DNA of 64,000 bases from Annona cherimola (taxonomy: Eukaryota > Streptophyta > Magnoliopsida > Magnoliales > Annonaceae): positions 13,059,764 to 13,123,763 of the forward strand of contig CM059972.1 of assembly GCA_030490835.1 (NCBI GenBank), given 5' to 3'. The notes under the pieces are model-generated. The model was given only the letters and a program-made list of their open reading frames with translations, searched no databases and was not told the origin of the DNA. The position numbers and the translations under genes are program-made. This document shows positions 1 through 12,169 of this stretch, piece by piece. Each line of letters begins with the position of its first letter. Position 1 is the stretch's first letter.

Positions 1-53
1 GAGGTAAACTAAGTAAGTCATTATTTAGCCTAGGCTAACAAGTTCATTTCTTT
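1..53. mobile_element. Right end of a Mutator-like MITE (393-bp family), cut by the window edge
   Basis: The first ~53 bases match the right terminus of the complete copies at 16572-16964 and 62908-63300: the run TTAGCCTAGGCTAACA matches TTAGCCTAAGCTAACA near 16940-16955. Only the terminal arm is visible, so orientation and length are unknown. Confidence 0.6.
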
Positions 54-515
54 TTCAAATATCCCTACTAAGTATGATTTCATATATACCTACTAAGAAT
101 GCCTTAAATATCAAATACATTCCAAATCATCATTATCCATTAGGAGACCGTCGACATGACAACAAATGAAGGAAATGATGAATATCCTCTAAACTTAGGG
201 CTTATGTTAAAGCCACCTCAAACTCTAGCTAGTTTTGGACCCAATTAGAAACTATTTTTTGTTCATGGATACAAGGACGAGTTGGTTAAGAGATCTATTG
301 TTGCACATTGGTATCCAAGGAGGCTTCAAACCAAGCTCTAAGTTTAGGTTATATTCGTCATTTTGTCTCAACATTGACTATCTTTTACCAGACAGTAACC
401 ATTTGGGGTATATTTGATACATGGGACGTTCTTAGTAGGTATATATAAAAAAATTTATATTTAATGAGTATATTTGAAATTAAGAGCAAATGTTATGAGT
501 ATATTTGAAATTATC
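54..515. mobile_element. Foldback (MITE-like) element with CAAATAT arms
   Basis: The left arm (about 56-150) and right arm (about 400-512) are imperfect inverted repeats. ATATACCTACTAAGAA at about 85-101 reappears as its reverse complement at about 433-450, and TATCAAATA/TATTTGATA pairs flank it. The arms resemble the CAAATATAC-rich hairpins at 52140-52465 and 53690-54085. No clean target duplication was found, so the boundaries are approximate. No coding capacity. Confidence 0.5.
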
Positions 516-590
516 TTTAAGTTTTTTAAAAATAAAACCTCAAAAATAAAAATCTTTTAGTAGTTTAGATGTCAACATGAAATTTCATTA

Positions 591-745
591 AATGTATGTT
601 TGGAAAGTGATAAAATTTTTAGACAAGAAGTTTTTAAGGTAAAAGTTTTAAATTTGAAGAAAATGATATGATAGGATATAAGTAATGATAAAAAAAATTA
701 AAAGAATAAAATTAAAATAGGTAAGTTGGTTGCATGATAGTTTAA
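591..745. mobile_element. Truncated copy of the GTGTTTGG MITE family
   Basis: TGTATGTTTGG followed by GATATGATAGGA and AATAAAATTAAAATAGG mirrors the order of motifs in the complete element at 56535-56827. The right inverted terminus is not recognisable. Low-complexity AT sequence makes the limits soft. Confidence 0.35.
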
Positions 746-844
746 AATTTTTTTATGATTAACAAATGTACCCTAGGTAGAAAAATATAGAGGATGTAAT
801 GTGTATATATAGAAAAGTTATTTTACATATTTATATGCATAGTA

Positions 845-1150
845 AGTTAAGTGTATTTGGCTCAAAATGAGTTCTATATGCATTTAAAAATATTAATATT
901 TTATAATCATTTATTTGTGTATAAATTATATCTTATGTAGTTTGCACGTTGAAAAATTATTTTAAAATTGGTATGTGTATCAAACTATTTTATTATGTTA
1001 ATTTTGTATCGTTTTTAGATGGGGCTCATACACATTTAATCTGAATAAAAATTGATACGTTAATAAAAAAAATAATCTAAATATAATGAGTAGAGTAGAT
1101 GCACATTCTATACCTGCGTTGAGCCCATTTTGAGCCAAATACATAAATGC
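845..1150. mobile_element. MITE with TGTATTTGGCTC inverted termini
   Basis: TGTATTTGGCTCAAAATGAG near 850-870 is repeated in inverted form at about 1121-1142 (CCCATTTTGAGCCAAATACA). A related copy lies at about 50050-50360, sharing TATCAAACTATTTTATTAT and the CTCATTTTGAG terminus. About 300 bp and non-coding. The target duplication is not clear. Confidence 0.6.
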
Positions 1151-2300
1151 AATGGATACCTCCTCATATTATATAGCATTTACCATAACCATAATCATCC
1201 CATCATTTTTAAGGATGACGGGCGACTTACAATATGAATGTTGGTCAACCATCACATGCAGCCTGCAGCCTAGGTAGCTAGTTTAATCCATGTAGATCTG
1301 GACAAGCGGCGCCAGCGCAGCTCATGCATGTGGCCAGGTTGGCTGATTCATGGCTGTTATCATCCAATCATTCATGCATCAGAAAATTGTGATATACGCC
1401 AGCATGAAGCAGGAACATGTAGGCCTCACACGCTCAGAGAAAATTTGCGTCTGCGTGCATTATTTCTGGCCCCGCATCGTCGATGATGGACGGTTCAGAT
1501 ATTACCGACGCACGGCACTTGGACGTCTGGCATGGTTTTGGTGCATATCTTGTCTAGCATAGAATTTTTTTCGAATTTTAAATATTTTTCTTTTTCTTTC
1601 TTTCTTTCTTTCTTTACCTTCTTCTTTCGGCTGTCGTAGCAACGTCAATGCAGCTGTATTGCTAGCAACAACGTTCTCACCCCCCCTCTCTCTCTCTCTC
1701 TCTAGCATGCATTTTTCTTTCTCTAGTTATCCATGCGTGGGCCCCACTTTTCCCGTCATTTTCGGATTGGTTTCTCTAGAAACACCCCTTCATGATTTTG
1801 TTTTATGTATGTAATAATAACTTGAGCGTGTTGTTCTTCCTTCCCTATCTGTATCTGCTCAGATGCATGTGCCCTTCAAGAACCACTTTTTTTTTTTTTT
1901 TTTTTTTTTTGCTTTTTTTTTTTTCTGTTGAGGGATCTGGTTGTATGCATGTAATGATGTTATGTATATAAACGGCATGGTTTTCCCACTTTCCTATTGG
2001 GGTTTCCTTTTTGAATTATTTTGCATCTTTTCATTCGCATAATTCTCACATGAGTGTGGTCTGAAATATAATGGATGATGAACAAACGTTTTAATATTGT
2101 TGAATTTTTTAAATTATTTTTATTATTTTTGGGTGGCGATGGTAGTTTCATGGTGTTTTCGTGCCCCCAGATGTGCCGCTGTTACGTTGCTGTCTGTCTG
2201 TCTGTCGGCATTGTCGGTATGCGCAACGATCATACATTGCTCTCTTAAACTATTCAAAATACAGAGCAGATTCTCCTGGCCTAATTAGCTTTGATCCTTG
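1151..2300. other. Intergenic and probable promoter region of the kinase gene
   Basis: No supported gene. It contains TTTC repeats near 1590-1610, a short CT microsatellite at about 1686-1703, and T-runs at about 1888-1925. CT-rich tracts like these are common in plant promoters and 5' leaders. No TATA box or start site could be assigned with confidence. Confidence 0.4.
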
Positions 2301-4006
2301 TGGTTGGGACCCGAGAGCAGTTGGGGGGTCCCTTTTTTCTCCCGTAACCAATTACACTTCCCTGCCTCTGCCTCCGATTCATCTTATTCATTTGGAAGCT
2401 CTGTGAATCGGATTCTGCTCCAAGCACCTCCATCTCTGTTCTGTTTCTCATCATTCAAGTGGGGAGTTTTGTTTGGCTCCAGCAACAATGAATGTGAATG
2501 AGTTTTGATTCCAAGGACTTGAATAGAAGCACTTGGAGAGTTGGAGTTTGTATTTGGCTACCTTCCTCTGCTCATTCCTTGGTTTTCATTTGCTTAAGAG
2601 GCTTTCTCGGATCCGCCGAAGAGGATTCTCGATGAGAACGTCGGCTAAGTTCGATGTCAGCTATCTGGGTGGGAGGAAGACGTGAGAGAATCTATTGGTG
2701 GATGGCTGGCGAATGAAGCAAAGCTCCATTTGTGTTGCGTTGCGGTCTTTCTGTTGGAAAAGATTGCAGGTATATAGAACAGCGTGAAGTTCAAGAGTTT
2801 CCGTTGTTTCTTCCTTTCTGTTTCCATTCAGTTATCCAAATATATATATATATATGTTTCCGTTCCCCAGATTATTAATAGAAGAGTCTTGTGCCTTTTT
2901 CAACGAATCTTTCATACAAATCGGGAATTGATTTTAAAACATAAAAATCTGAAATTTTACGAAGAATAACATACGAGATACTGACTAATTAGCTTCAATT
3001 TGAAAATAATCTTGTAATTGCTATCAATTCCGCGATTGTGTTTCTGATCATCATGCATTATACATGTGCAACAACGTTGACCAATTACCAGGTAGTTAAC
3101 ACACTTCTGTCACTCATTGACAAGGGATTGTTAGGAAAGGCTCTCATGTTACAGACGTGCAGCAACAAGGCCTTCCCGAGTGGGTATTTCTTCTCTTCGT
3201 TATCTCCCACGAAGAACATGCCCATGTTTTGCTGACGAGGCAGACCATTGGCATTTTTCTAGTTCCTTGGGCTAGTTCAATTCTAAATGGATTGGACTCA
3301 CTGTCCTTCTTTCCTTTTTTCTTCCTCTTTTTGAATTTTGAGCCTATGCACATCTACAGAATCTACATACGCAAATTCATTTCTGCTGATTTTGATTAGG
3401 CAAATCAGAAATTGACCATATATGTGAATAACAATGGTGCAACTTCCACGGCCGATGGGATGTTTGGAATTAGGCACATCCTTGTGCTTAAAAACAGATC
3501 CACAATAATTCTAATCGAATGAGTTTCGCCAGTAGATCATTCCCAATCAAGCCCAGATGATTTTCTTGAAGTCTCCAGACAATGATCTGATGACTCCGCT
3601 GTAGTTGAAAGATTCCCCAAAAGCTGTCCATGGTTGGGGATAAAATGCAGCGGCTATTGATGTTTATACTCATCATCATAGTCATTTCTTAGCCCTTTTG
3701 GGCTGCTCTTTTTATGAGCTCGACAACTGGCTGCACACGTATGATGTCTTTTTAGACCGTTTTTGTATCCAAAAATTGTCTTTTCAAATCATTGGTCTGG
3801 AATCTGGATCCACCGAAAAGCATAAACCCATCCTTTCCAATTGCTTTCTTTGTTGGATCTTTGTGTGATTGTGTCCCCTATTGCTTTTCGGTCTTCAGTG
3901 ATTGGTTATATTGTGATTCGCTGATACTGTATGTTTAAGGTTCTATGTTTAGGAATATACATTTCTTGGCTGCTGTTCTTCATCACTGAAGAGGAGCGCA
4001 TATCAG
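2301..4006 (+). promoter_or_regulatory. Probable 5' leader of the kinase gene, with a leader intron
   Basis: The leader contains a plausible splice donor at 2771 (GATTGCAG followed by GTATATAG). The next credible acceptors lie near 3900-3940, just before the ATG at 4007. This fits a leader exon, a ~1.1-1.2 kb leader intron and a start codon in the second exon. Only small unrelated frames occur inside. The transcription start is not determined, and the exon model is inferred rather than shown. Confidence 0.4.
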
Positions 4007-6818
4007 ATGACAAAGTCTCTTGCAGCACTGGTTGGAGGTGCTGCAGGGGTGGTAGGATTGGTGGGGATACTAGTATTAATCTGGTTCTGCTTCTGGCATC
4101 GCAGAAGTGTTTCAAGAACTTCCGAAACAGGTTCTTCAGAACCATCCCTTCAAGGTAAGTACTCTTGCTTGAGTATTCAGTGTCAGTTTCAAGCAATCAA
4201 TTCCAACTTCCAACTTCAGTTTATCCAAATTCATATACTCAGTAAGTTTGTGAAGGCTGCATCACTTTCTAATCATCTGGTATTGCTGATCACAGTGGGA
4301 CAAAGTGTTGAATTGCCTCATGCAGGAGCTGCTTCTCTCCCTGCCAACTTCAGAGTGGCAAGGCGCTTTACATTGGAAGAACTAAACCTAGCTACCAAGA
4401 ATTTCAGCAACATCAATCTCGTCGGGGAAGGAAAGTTTGGAGAAGTGTACAAGGGTTTGCTTCAGGATGGGATGATTGTGGCTATTAAAAGGCGTCATGG
4501 CGCGCCTAGTCAAGAATTTGTTGAAGAGGTAATCAAATGCTTATTCAATCTGTAAGGATGGTATAGACGTGATCATGTACTTGCTTAAACACATGCCACG
4601 CTGAGGTTGTCTGCTTAGTATATGTTGGAGCTCAACTGAAGGGTAACTAGCACCCCCTTTAAGAATATACGATGCCATAAGCTGATTAAACAAGCACATA
4701 CGCCATTGTATACAAGCTGGTGGCGATAATACAACAGTTTCATTTCATGCATATTCACTTTTTCTTATTAATAGAATTTTACGTAATAGATCTTAAATTT
4801 TGTATCAGGTACAGTACATCTCATCTGTTCATCACCGGAATATCGTGCGCTTGTTGGGCTATTGCCTGGAAAACAATCAGCAAATGCTAGCTTATGAATA
4901 TGTACCTAATGGCAGTGTTTCTGGTCATTTATATGGTAACTCCATGCAACGCTTCATCATGCTTTTTCTTCAATGCGAACTTAAGACATGCTAATCACAT
5001 ACATCCCTTCTCTTTTTTCACTAGGTGCAGGTCAGGTCTCCAATGAAAGGCTAGAATTCAAGCATAGGCTTTCAGTTGCTCTGGGAGCAGCTAAAGGTGA
5101 TCATTTGCAAAATCAGGGACCACTGATGGCTTTCCTGGTATCAGATTTTCCCTAGAATAGTGATAATCTACAGCTCGTGTAGCCCATCTCATAAGTTATT
5201 AACATATGCGGGATGTAGAAATCTGTATATTGCATAGCTGGTATATGTAATGGACAATGCCTAATAAATATTTCTATTGCTGAAGTCATGATAGATGCAA
5301 ATTTCCTGGTCTTTTTCTGGGAAATGCTTCCTGCGTATTGATGCAAATTTCCTGGTCTTTTTCTCTTCCACGTGATAAGGTATGGAGCACCTACATACAC
5401 TGAATCCTCCCTTACTACATAAGAACTTCAAGACAAGCAATGTCCTTGTGGATGAGAACTTCATTGCTAAGGTTGCAGATGCAGGGCTCTTCAACTTACT
5501 TGGTAGAATTGATGTGGTTGGCTCATCATCTCAAAATTTGGGAGACAATGTTTTCCTTGTTCCAGAGTATTTCTCCTCAAATTTGATTTCAAGCGCAGAG
5601 ATGAAAATTTAATGCATAAAGAAGCTGTGCAGTTGAGACCACTATATTTATATATACATATATATATGATGTATTCTTTCACCTGATTGTGTAGGGTCCA
5701 AGAATATGGAAGATTCTCTGAGAAAAGTGACGTATATAGCTTTGGAGTGTTCCTTCTGGAGTTGGTAACTGGGCAAGAAGCTTCAAGATTGCGATTCTCC
5801 GAATCAAATCAAAACATACTGGAATGGGTATAAAATTTTCTGTTCTATCCAGTGGCATCATTTTCTTCTCATCTCCTATCGAAACTGTAATTTCTTCTTC
5901 TTCCCTTAAAATGAACAGATCAGAAACCTATCAGAAATGAAATACAGAGCTCAACCAAATAGCATGCTTGTTTACATTTTCAATTTCTAAATATAAAAAA
6001 CAGATCAAACATATGAACATGGTTCTGAATTGAACTACCTGAAAATCTTGAACTATTTGAATCACTTTGTTGATCAAGTTCAAACTAACAATCCATTGAA
6101 GAACCATTACCACCCTAAGACTTGATAATAAGGTAAAAAATCAAACACATGGTGGAGATGGTAGTTTTGTGCTCTCATTTATCCTTTCTAGCAATGATAC
6201 AAGATAGTTGCATGAATGTGGTATTTGGTAGCCAGATTCACTTTAGTTCTGGGGATGAATTTGGTTTAGAAGATGATTGTCTACTTACGCTCCACAAACT
6301 GAAGTGTCTGCAGCAAGGTCCTTATTAATGCCATGAATCAAATGAGGATGTATACTGCTTGCTAGAATAAAACCCCAAGTTGTGCATGACATTGGAATGA
6401 GCACCATCATCATCTCTGTATTAGTGGAGGGACGAAATGTAATTCTATGAATCATGATATTACTACTGTCCCAATATGCATATGCACGTGATGATATTTT
6501 TAGGTACTAAGGTACTTGTAGGAGCTGAGTTTAACTATTGCCTTGCTGCACTTGTCAAGGTTCAAAGTTACCAAGACATTAGTGACATTAAGGGCATCAT
6601 AGATCCCAGATTGAATGGTAGTTTCACAGCTGAAGGAATGAATGAATTCATCTGGCTGATGGCCCACTGCGTGGACCGATCAAGTGAGAGGCGACCTACC
6701 ATGAACTTCGTGGCTTCAGAACTCGATCGAATACTCGAGAAGGAGATGGGCTTAACAACAATAACGGGTGAAGGCACTACCGTTGTCACCCTTGGAAGCC
6801 AGCTATTTACAGCATCAA

Positions 6819-6823
<5 letters not shown>
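4007..6823 (+). CDS. Membrane-anchored receptor-like kinase homologue, probable pseudokinase (7 coding exons)
   Basis: Exons: 4007-4154, 4296-4528, 4809-4935, 5025-5096, 5380-5566, 5695-5827 and 6560-6823. All introns are GT-AG and the frame is kept throughout, giving 387 aa. The start MTKSLAALVGG leads into one hydrophobic segment (about residues 7-29) ending in a basic stop-transfer. There is no ectodomain. The kinase domain starts near residue 75. It has the glycine loop GEGKFGEVYKG, the lysine in VAIKRR, and a helix-C Glu in EFVEEV. The catalytic loop reads HKNFKTSN, so Asp of HRD is Asn, and DFG reads DAG. VPE stands for APE, and SDVYSFGVFLLEL is the normal helix F. The C-terminal tail ends in LGSQLFTASR. 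As I recall them, related plant proteins share the HKN and DAG motifs, so these look like family features rather than local damage. Probable role: a scaffold or regulator in plasma-membrane signalling (inference). Confidence 0.88.

Positions 6824-6866
<43 letters not shown>
6820..6866. repeat. (GA)n microsatellite merging with the kinase stop codon
   Basis: About 22 GA units follow directly. The TGA stop (6821-6823) forms the first bases of the run. It lies in the 3' UTR and cannot shift the reading frame. Confidence 0.95.
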
Positions 6867-6867
<1 letters not shown>

Positions 6868-7300
6868 AAGCGCCCATTCAGCAACTGTACCATTCACACA
6901 TTCATCAACCTAAATTGAAGTGTCCAGAGGATTTAGTTCTTGGAGTAAACTACAAGTTCGGAAAGTTTCTTCTGTTACAAGCATATATATACAGTTGGCG
7001 TTCGTGCAGAAAGGAATAATGGTTCCTGAGGAATAAAGCTTGTTCTATTGACGTTTCCTTCTGCTTAATTGTTCTCTGTAGAATAGATGGATCAACCATT
7101 CCACAAGTGTGTAAAAAAGAAGAGAAGAAATTTTGTTTTGTTTTTTTTTTTTCGTTTCATTTTTTCCCCCATTTTTCCACACCTTGTGTTTTATGTATGT
7201 TTATGCAACAATTTCTTGATTCTGTCGAGGATGTAAAACAGCTTTGATTTTGTCGAGGATGTGAAACACTTGGGCATGTTCTTTCAAACATTAATACAAC
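6824..7300 (+). terminator. 3' UTR and poly(A) region of the kinase gene
   Basis: A canonical AATAAA lies at about 7032-7037, some 210 bases after the stop. It is followed by T-rich and TGT-rich sequence typical of plant 3' ends. Between here and the next gene (about 7300-7800) no other gene is supported. Confidence 0.5.
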
Positions 7301-7821
7301 TGTTTCAAAATGGGGCTTCTTTGGATGCATCAGCAGTCAGGCAGACTGGCACATGACAATATTTTCCTATGAGGTTGAGGGAGGGGAAAGGGATGAGAAA
7401 GATTATTGCAGAGAGAACTTGAAAAAACAAAATGCTAAGAATTTCTAAGAGAATGAAATTGAATGCAATAAGGGCCAGGAAAGTATGAGCTCAATTAAAA
7501 TTTTGGAGGTCAAAAAACAAAGATATAGAGGACATTGCCTTGATATTAGATGGGCTGCTAATAAATATTCATTCTTCATATAATTTCCAACCACGTGCCT
7601 CATTTGAGTTTGGCCCACCAAATGCATCTATGCAACATTCGATCTCATTCGCACAACTTACACTCGACGGACGGCTGAGATCTCACGTAAAAACCAGAGT
7701 GGTCTCTGTACTCTCTAGGGTGTAGATAGCGTGGACGCACAGCAGCCATGCGCACCCCGGCGCGGCGTGCTTTAAAACGCTTCCGGTCCAAGTCCGAACG
7801 AATCTCCTTCCCAGCACGACG

Positions 7822-9413
7822 ATGGCATCTTTGCGGAGAGCTCTGCCGCCGCTGCTCCGACTCCGCCGCATCCTGGGATCCCCGTCCGTCGTGACGAACC
7901 AAACCCCATTCCCGGTATCTCGTCTCCTTCCGATAAATCGGTTCTCTTCCGACATCGATTTCTCCAGCGAAGAAAGCAAGCGGCGGGTCTTCAACAGGTG
8001 CGGAAAAAAGACAACTAGAACTAGGGCTTATGACCTCCTGGCCTTGGATCTGCGTATGCTTCGCTTCGATATCCGAGGAATGGGGATTTCCATCTGATTG
8101 GCCAATATCAGCTCTTGGGATTGTATTCCTTGTTTTCACGTTCAGGGTTTCGGTTTGGAAGGATGCTTGATTCCTCGTCTTTTGTTCGTAGGTTGCTGTA
8201 TCGCAGCAAGCAACGGGGGTTTTTGGAATTGGATTTGATTCTTGGAAAATGGGTGGAGGATCATATTCGCACGATGGACGCAACAGGAATTCAAGCACTG
8301 ATAGACGTTCTTGATCTGGTAAACAGCCTACTCTCTTCGCCTGGTAATTGTTTTTTGGCACGTTTTCATGCTCGGAAGTTGTTTTCTTTTCAGCTCTGGT
8401 GGAGTCTTTGAGGTCGATGATCTGTGTTCTGCAACTAGTTTTGTTTTAATCATTATTAATTTATTCTATCCTAATTCAACAGTGATTGAATTTAAATCAT
8501 TATTATATCATAATTCAATTGAGCTTCGATCAATCATATTGCAGAACATACTGCAAATATATACATTTTTGTAGAAGTTAAAAAATTCTGAAGGGAATTG
8601 AGATGGAAAATCCATTTTGTATCAACATGAGAAGTTGCATGTCAAAAACAGTGTCGGCAATATTCCCAATTAGGAATTTATTGTCAGCCTTTAGAAAAGA
8701 TATGTCATCAATATCACAGAATTAACTTTATGATTGAATTTTACATAAAAAAAACTTTATCATTAAATTGTAAATAAATATGAAAATGAAAAAAAAAAAC
8801 TATCAACAAAATTTTTATGATAATTTATAATAAATATCGGTGTATAGTGTTCTTGCATCATTATTCGTGGCATTGAAGATGACTCTTTCAAGCTAGGTGC
8901 GATCCTGAAGCATTGCGATATGTCGAATACGAAGCACCATGATTTGTTGAAATCCTGTATCCACCTGTCTTGAAACTAGTCAGCATTTAGTACATGGAAA
9001 TGACACATTTCGCTCTTTGCTGATTTGTTTTTCTGCCTTGTTGTTCCTTTTTTTTTTTTTTTTTGGTTATTGTCGTGTTGGAATGTCCTTTCCTAATCAA
9101 TTTTCAAAAATCGAACAGGAAAATCCAGACTTGTGGAAGTGGCTTACTGGACAGGATCAACCACCTGAGGCAGTGAATAACAATCCAGTAAGTGATGACA
9201 TGAGAGATTTATCCTATACTCTTTCTACCACCTTGGTTTGAGTTTATTCTTTTGATCCTTTTGACTTAGGTGTTTGCTGCTCTCCATGCAAAAATTATGG
9301 ACAATCTCAACAAGCATGCTGCGCCTGAAATACGAGCAAGGCCAGGGCAGCCATGGGTTAGAGGTTGGGATGATAAGAGGGGACTTGGTGGCCCAGTTTC
9401 TGGCAATCAGTAA
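7822..9413 (+). CDS. SDHAF2: Succinate dehydrogenase assembly factor 2, mitochondrial (SDHAF2/Sdh5)
   Basis: Exons: 7822-7997, 8192-8318, 9119-9187 and 9270-9413, giving 171 aa with GT-AG introns and frame kept at each join. The N-terminus (MASLRRALPPLLRLRRILGS) is rich in Arg and Leu without acidic residues, as in a matrix targeting peptide. The mature part carries the family signature: RLLYRSKQRGFLELDLILG (about residues 59-77), then DLENPDLWKWLTGQ, and the C-terminal HAAPEIRARPGQPWVRGWDD. SDHAF2 helps attach FAD covalently to the flavoprotein subunit of complex II in the matrix. The length fits plant homologues. The start is the first ATG of an uninterrupted presequence. The gene looks intact. 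Confidence 0.95.
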
Positions 9414-10650
9414 TTATTCCATCTCAGAATACTTGCTAGGCTAAGATGCAATTGGGTGGTGTAAATATCAAGGCAAGGCAATCATGGAGTAGAGATCTTA
9501 AACCACGACTAGCATTTATTCAGAATTCTGCACCCTCTTTTACAAGGACTGATTTTCAGCTTGATGAGCTGAAAGCAGGATTCAGTGCAGTGCTACGCTG
9601 CTGCTTCTGGATCGGCTACAGCAAGGTTACTGCTAGGCATTGTTCGAGTTATGCATTAGGTAAATTTAAAAATAATGAAGGTGGCTATGCGTGCTGTGAG
9701 AACCTAACCTCCATCTGCAGCTAAATTAATGAATAATGCATGCATTCTATGCTGTGGCTCTGCAGTGAACATTGCTTTATTTAAGTATCATACCAAACGA
9801 TGTAATTTTTACAGTTGTGTTGTTGTATTGCTGTTACTATTGATTACCGCTGCATCCAAATGCTTGGGTGGAAACCCAGAGCAAGAAAAATTTAGTAGTT
9901 TGTAGGTGTTGCTTTCGAGTTTTGGAGTGTTAATAGGCATGATCAACCTATCAATTCAAATGTATCAATTCAAATGGATTTATGTTAGATTTTTGAATAA
10001 ATGATCTGACCATTTAATCAAATAAACGGTTTAGGATTGAGATTTTTTAACTCATTCAACTCATTTAACTCGTTTAACTTATTAAAGTTATATTTATATA
10101 AATATAAATCCTTTAGTTATATTCTCTTACTAATTTTTCTTTTTGGCACTTAATTTTTCATTTTTCTGCTATTGTCCTAATTTTATTTTTCAATTATTGT
10201 CTTATTTTTATTTTTTCTGCACCAAAAACACTTTCTTGTCTCTCTATACTAGATCATTGTCTATCAGAGTTTAAGCCTTCAGGTCGTCTACTGTATAATC
10301 CGTTAACAATTTATTAATTCGTTTATTAAATAGGTTGTAACTAAGTTAGGGTTGAAAATTTTTAAACGGATTAACATACGAATTAATCCATTACACCTCT
10401 ACTTTCGACTTTGAGATTTTATGATTGTTCAGCACTATTGATAGGCGTCTTGCTTAAACCATCTCCGGTACGATAACCATCAAGTTTTTACGGTTTTGAA
10501 CGGAATATGAGGATCTATTACCATATACAGTGACACGTAGGGATTTCTCAACTTTTAGTTTTTATTTTTTTTCTAAAGCTCCTCTCATTGGGTTTTTCAG
10601 TTTATCCTTTTTTCTGTAACTTAGATATACAATGGCCATTTTTATGCTGG
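9414..10650. other. 3' UTR of SDHAF2 and AT-rich intergenic DNA
   Basis: The first few hundred bases are probably the SDHAF2 3' UTR. A 92-codon open frame at 9446-9724 has no recognisable domain. From about 9950 the sequence is AT-rich with CATTTAACTCGTTTAACTTATTAA-like short repeats. No gene or RNA could be supported. Confidence 0.4.
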
Positions 10651-10651
10651 A

Positions 10652-10970
10652 AGGGCGGTACTGGGCCGTTAAACGTAATTTTTTTCTTTATAAACATGTT
10701 AATCTAAGTATATTTAATTTATAAGCTAATTTTAATCATTCTTTAACGTGTATGTACTTTTTGAATTTTTAACACGGGTAGTTTATTCATTGTTATAGCT
10801 AACAATGAATAAAATACCTGTGATTAAAATTTCAAAAAGTATATACATATACGTCTCTAAAAATAATAAAATTTAATTTATAAATTAAATATACTTAAAT
10901 TAACTTTTATATAAAATCGAAATAAAATAATTTGGGGCCGGTCTAAATGCCCACCGCATATGAGTGGCCG
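10652..10970. mobile_element. Foldback MITE related to the Mutator-like families
   Basis: Long imperfect inverted arms: TTAATCTAAGTATATTTAATTTATAA near 10698-10723 pairs with TTATAAATTAAATATACTTAAATTAA near 10878-10903. The outer parts (GGGCGGTACTGGGCC and GGGGCCGGTCTAAATGCCC) also pair. The core shares ATCTAAGTRTATTTAA with the 393-bp and 411-bp elements. Boundaries are approximate and no target duplication is certain. Confidence 0.55.
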
Positions 10971-11520
10971 TCTTGATGCTGTGCCTATAAATTGTATTGT
11001 ATTCCATATTTTGAAAATAATGCTATATTTCTAAATAAAGCATCATTTTAAAAATAATAGATACAGATAATAAAATGGAATTATAGGAACCAAGTGAAAT
11101 TTTTTATGTAAATGAAAATGAGTTACGTGTCAACCTACAATAATTGTAGACTATTTAATTTAATTATAGCAAACTTTTATCGCTTATCAATCATGAGTCT
11201 CCAACTAAAAAAACAGGGTATTTTAATTAATCTATAATTAAACAAATTTCAGTTAGTTTAACTCTGCTTGTTTATGACGTCAACGAGTCCTCAACCTTAA
11301 AAAAGGAATTTTAATTTCCGTCTGGTATTAGGTTAAAGAAAAAGTGGGAAAAAGCCTGTAAATTTTTTTTAAAAAAAGTGAACAATGTGACATGAGATAA
11401 CTATATAAGTAACGACTAAGAGCAAATAAAATAAAGATAAAATAAATTAGATAGTTGTATAGAAAAATAAATTTATAAAAACAATAATAGAATAATTAGT
11501 TGGTTAAATTTTCAAATTAT
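10971..11520. other. AT-rich intergenic DNA
   Basis: No open frame of interest, no RNA gene and no clear repeat structure. Composition is about three-quarters A+T. Confidence 0.4.
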
Positions 11521-11800
11521 GGGTGTATTTGGCAATGGATATAACATGTCAACATAAAACTTTTCAATCTAAAATTTTTCTCTCTTCATAATTACTATAT
11601 TTTTTAATTATTTTTTATATTTTCCTATACAACTATCCTACTTTTCAATCATTTATACACAATTACCTATACAATTAACCTATCTATTTTAATTTTATCC
11701 TTTTTACTCATCATTATTATCTCTATCATATTACATCATTTGATAATTTTTACTTTTCAAAACTTTTCGCCACAAATTTTATGCATTCACAAACACGCCT
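11521..11800. mobile_element. MITE of the GTGTTTGG family (280 bp)
   Basis: The left terminus GGGTGTATTTGGCAATG pairs with the right terminus CATTCACAAACACGCCT. The internal order (TTACATCATTTGATA, ATTTTATCCTTTTTACTCAT, CTTTTCAATCATTTATACA) is the reverse complement of the element at 56535-56827. Non-coding. Confidence 0.65.
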
Positions 11801-11855
11801 AGTATAAAAAAGGTTTGGAATTTTATTTTATTTTTTTTTTTATCACTTCCCCGAC

Positions 11856-11886
<31 letters not shown>

Positions 11887-12169
11887 ACATCTATGTGACT
11901 GTAGACAAGCCGTAAATTGCGCTGTGAATAGGAAAAGCAGCGTCATGACTCAAGAGTCAAGGGAGGTACTGGTTGCTTAATAATGAATATGGTTGGGGTT
12001 CCAATGCAAAATTGATAAGGTTACGAAAGCAAAATCCAAAACTTTAGGGTCTATTACGCAAAATACGGATGGATTTACAAACACAAAACAAGGAGAGAAA
12101 AATTAGAAAGCGGTGTTATTTAAAGGGAGTTAGGGTTGCGAAGGAGGCAGAGCAGGCGAGGGAAGATCC

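Noticed and set aside
6568..6897. 109-codon minus-strand frame with a Ser-Leu repeat
   Set aside because: Translation of the (GA)n run and antisense of the last kinase exon.
7645..8361. 238-codon minus-strand frame
   Set aside because: Runs antisense through SDHAF2 exons 1-2 and the intron between. The + strand gene is clearly the real one.
9446..9724. 92-codon frame after SDHAF2
   Set aside because: Located in the probable 3' UTR, without a domain or family resemblance.
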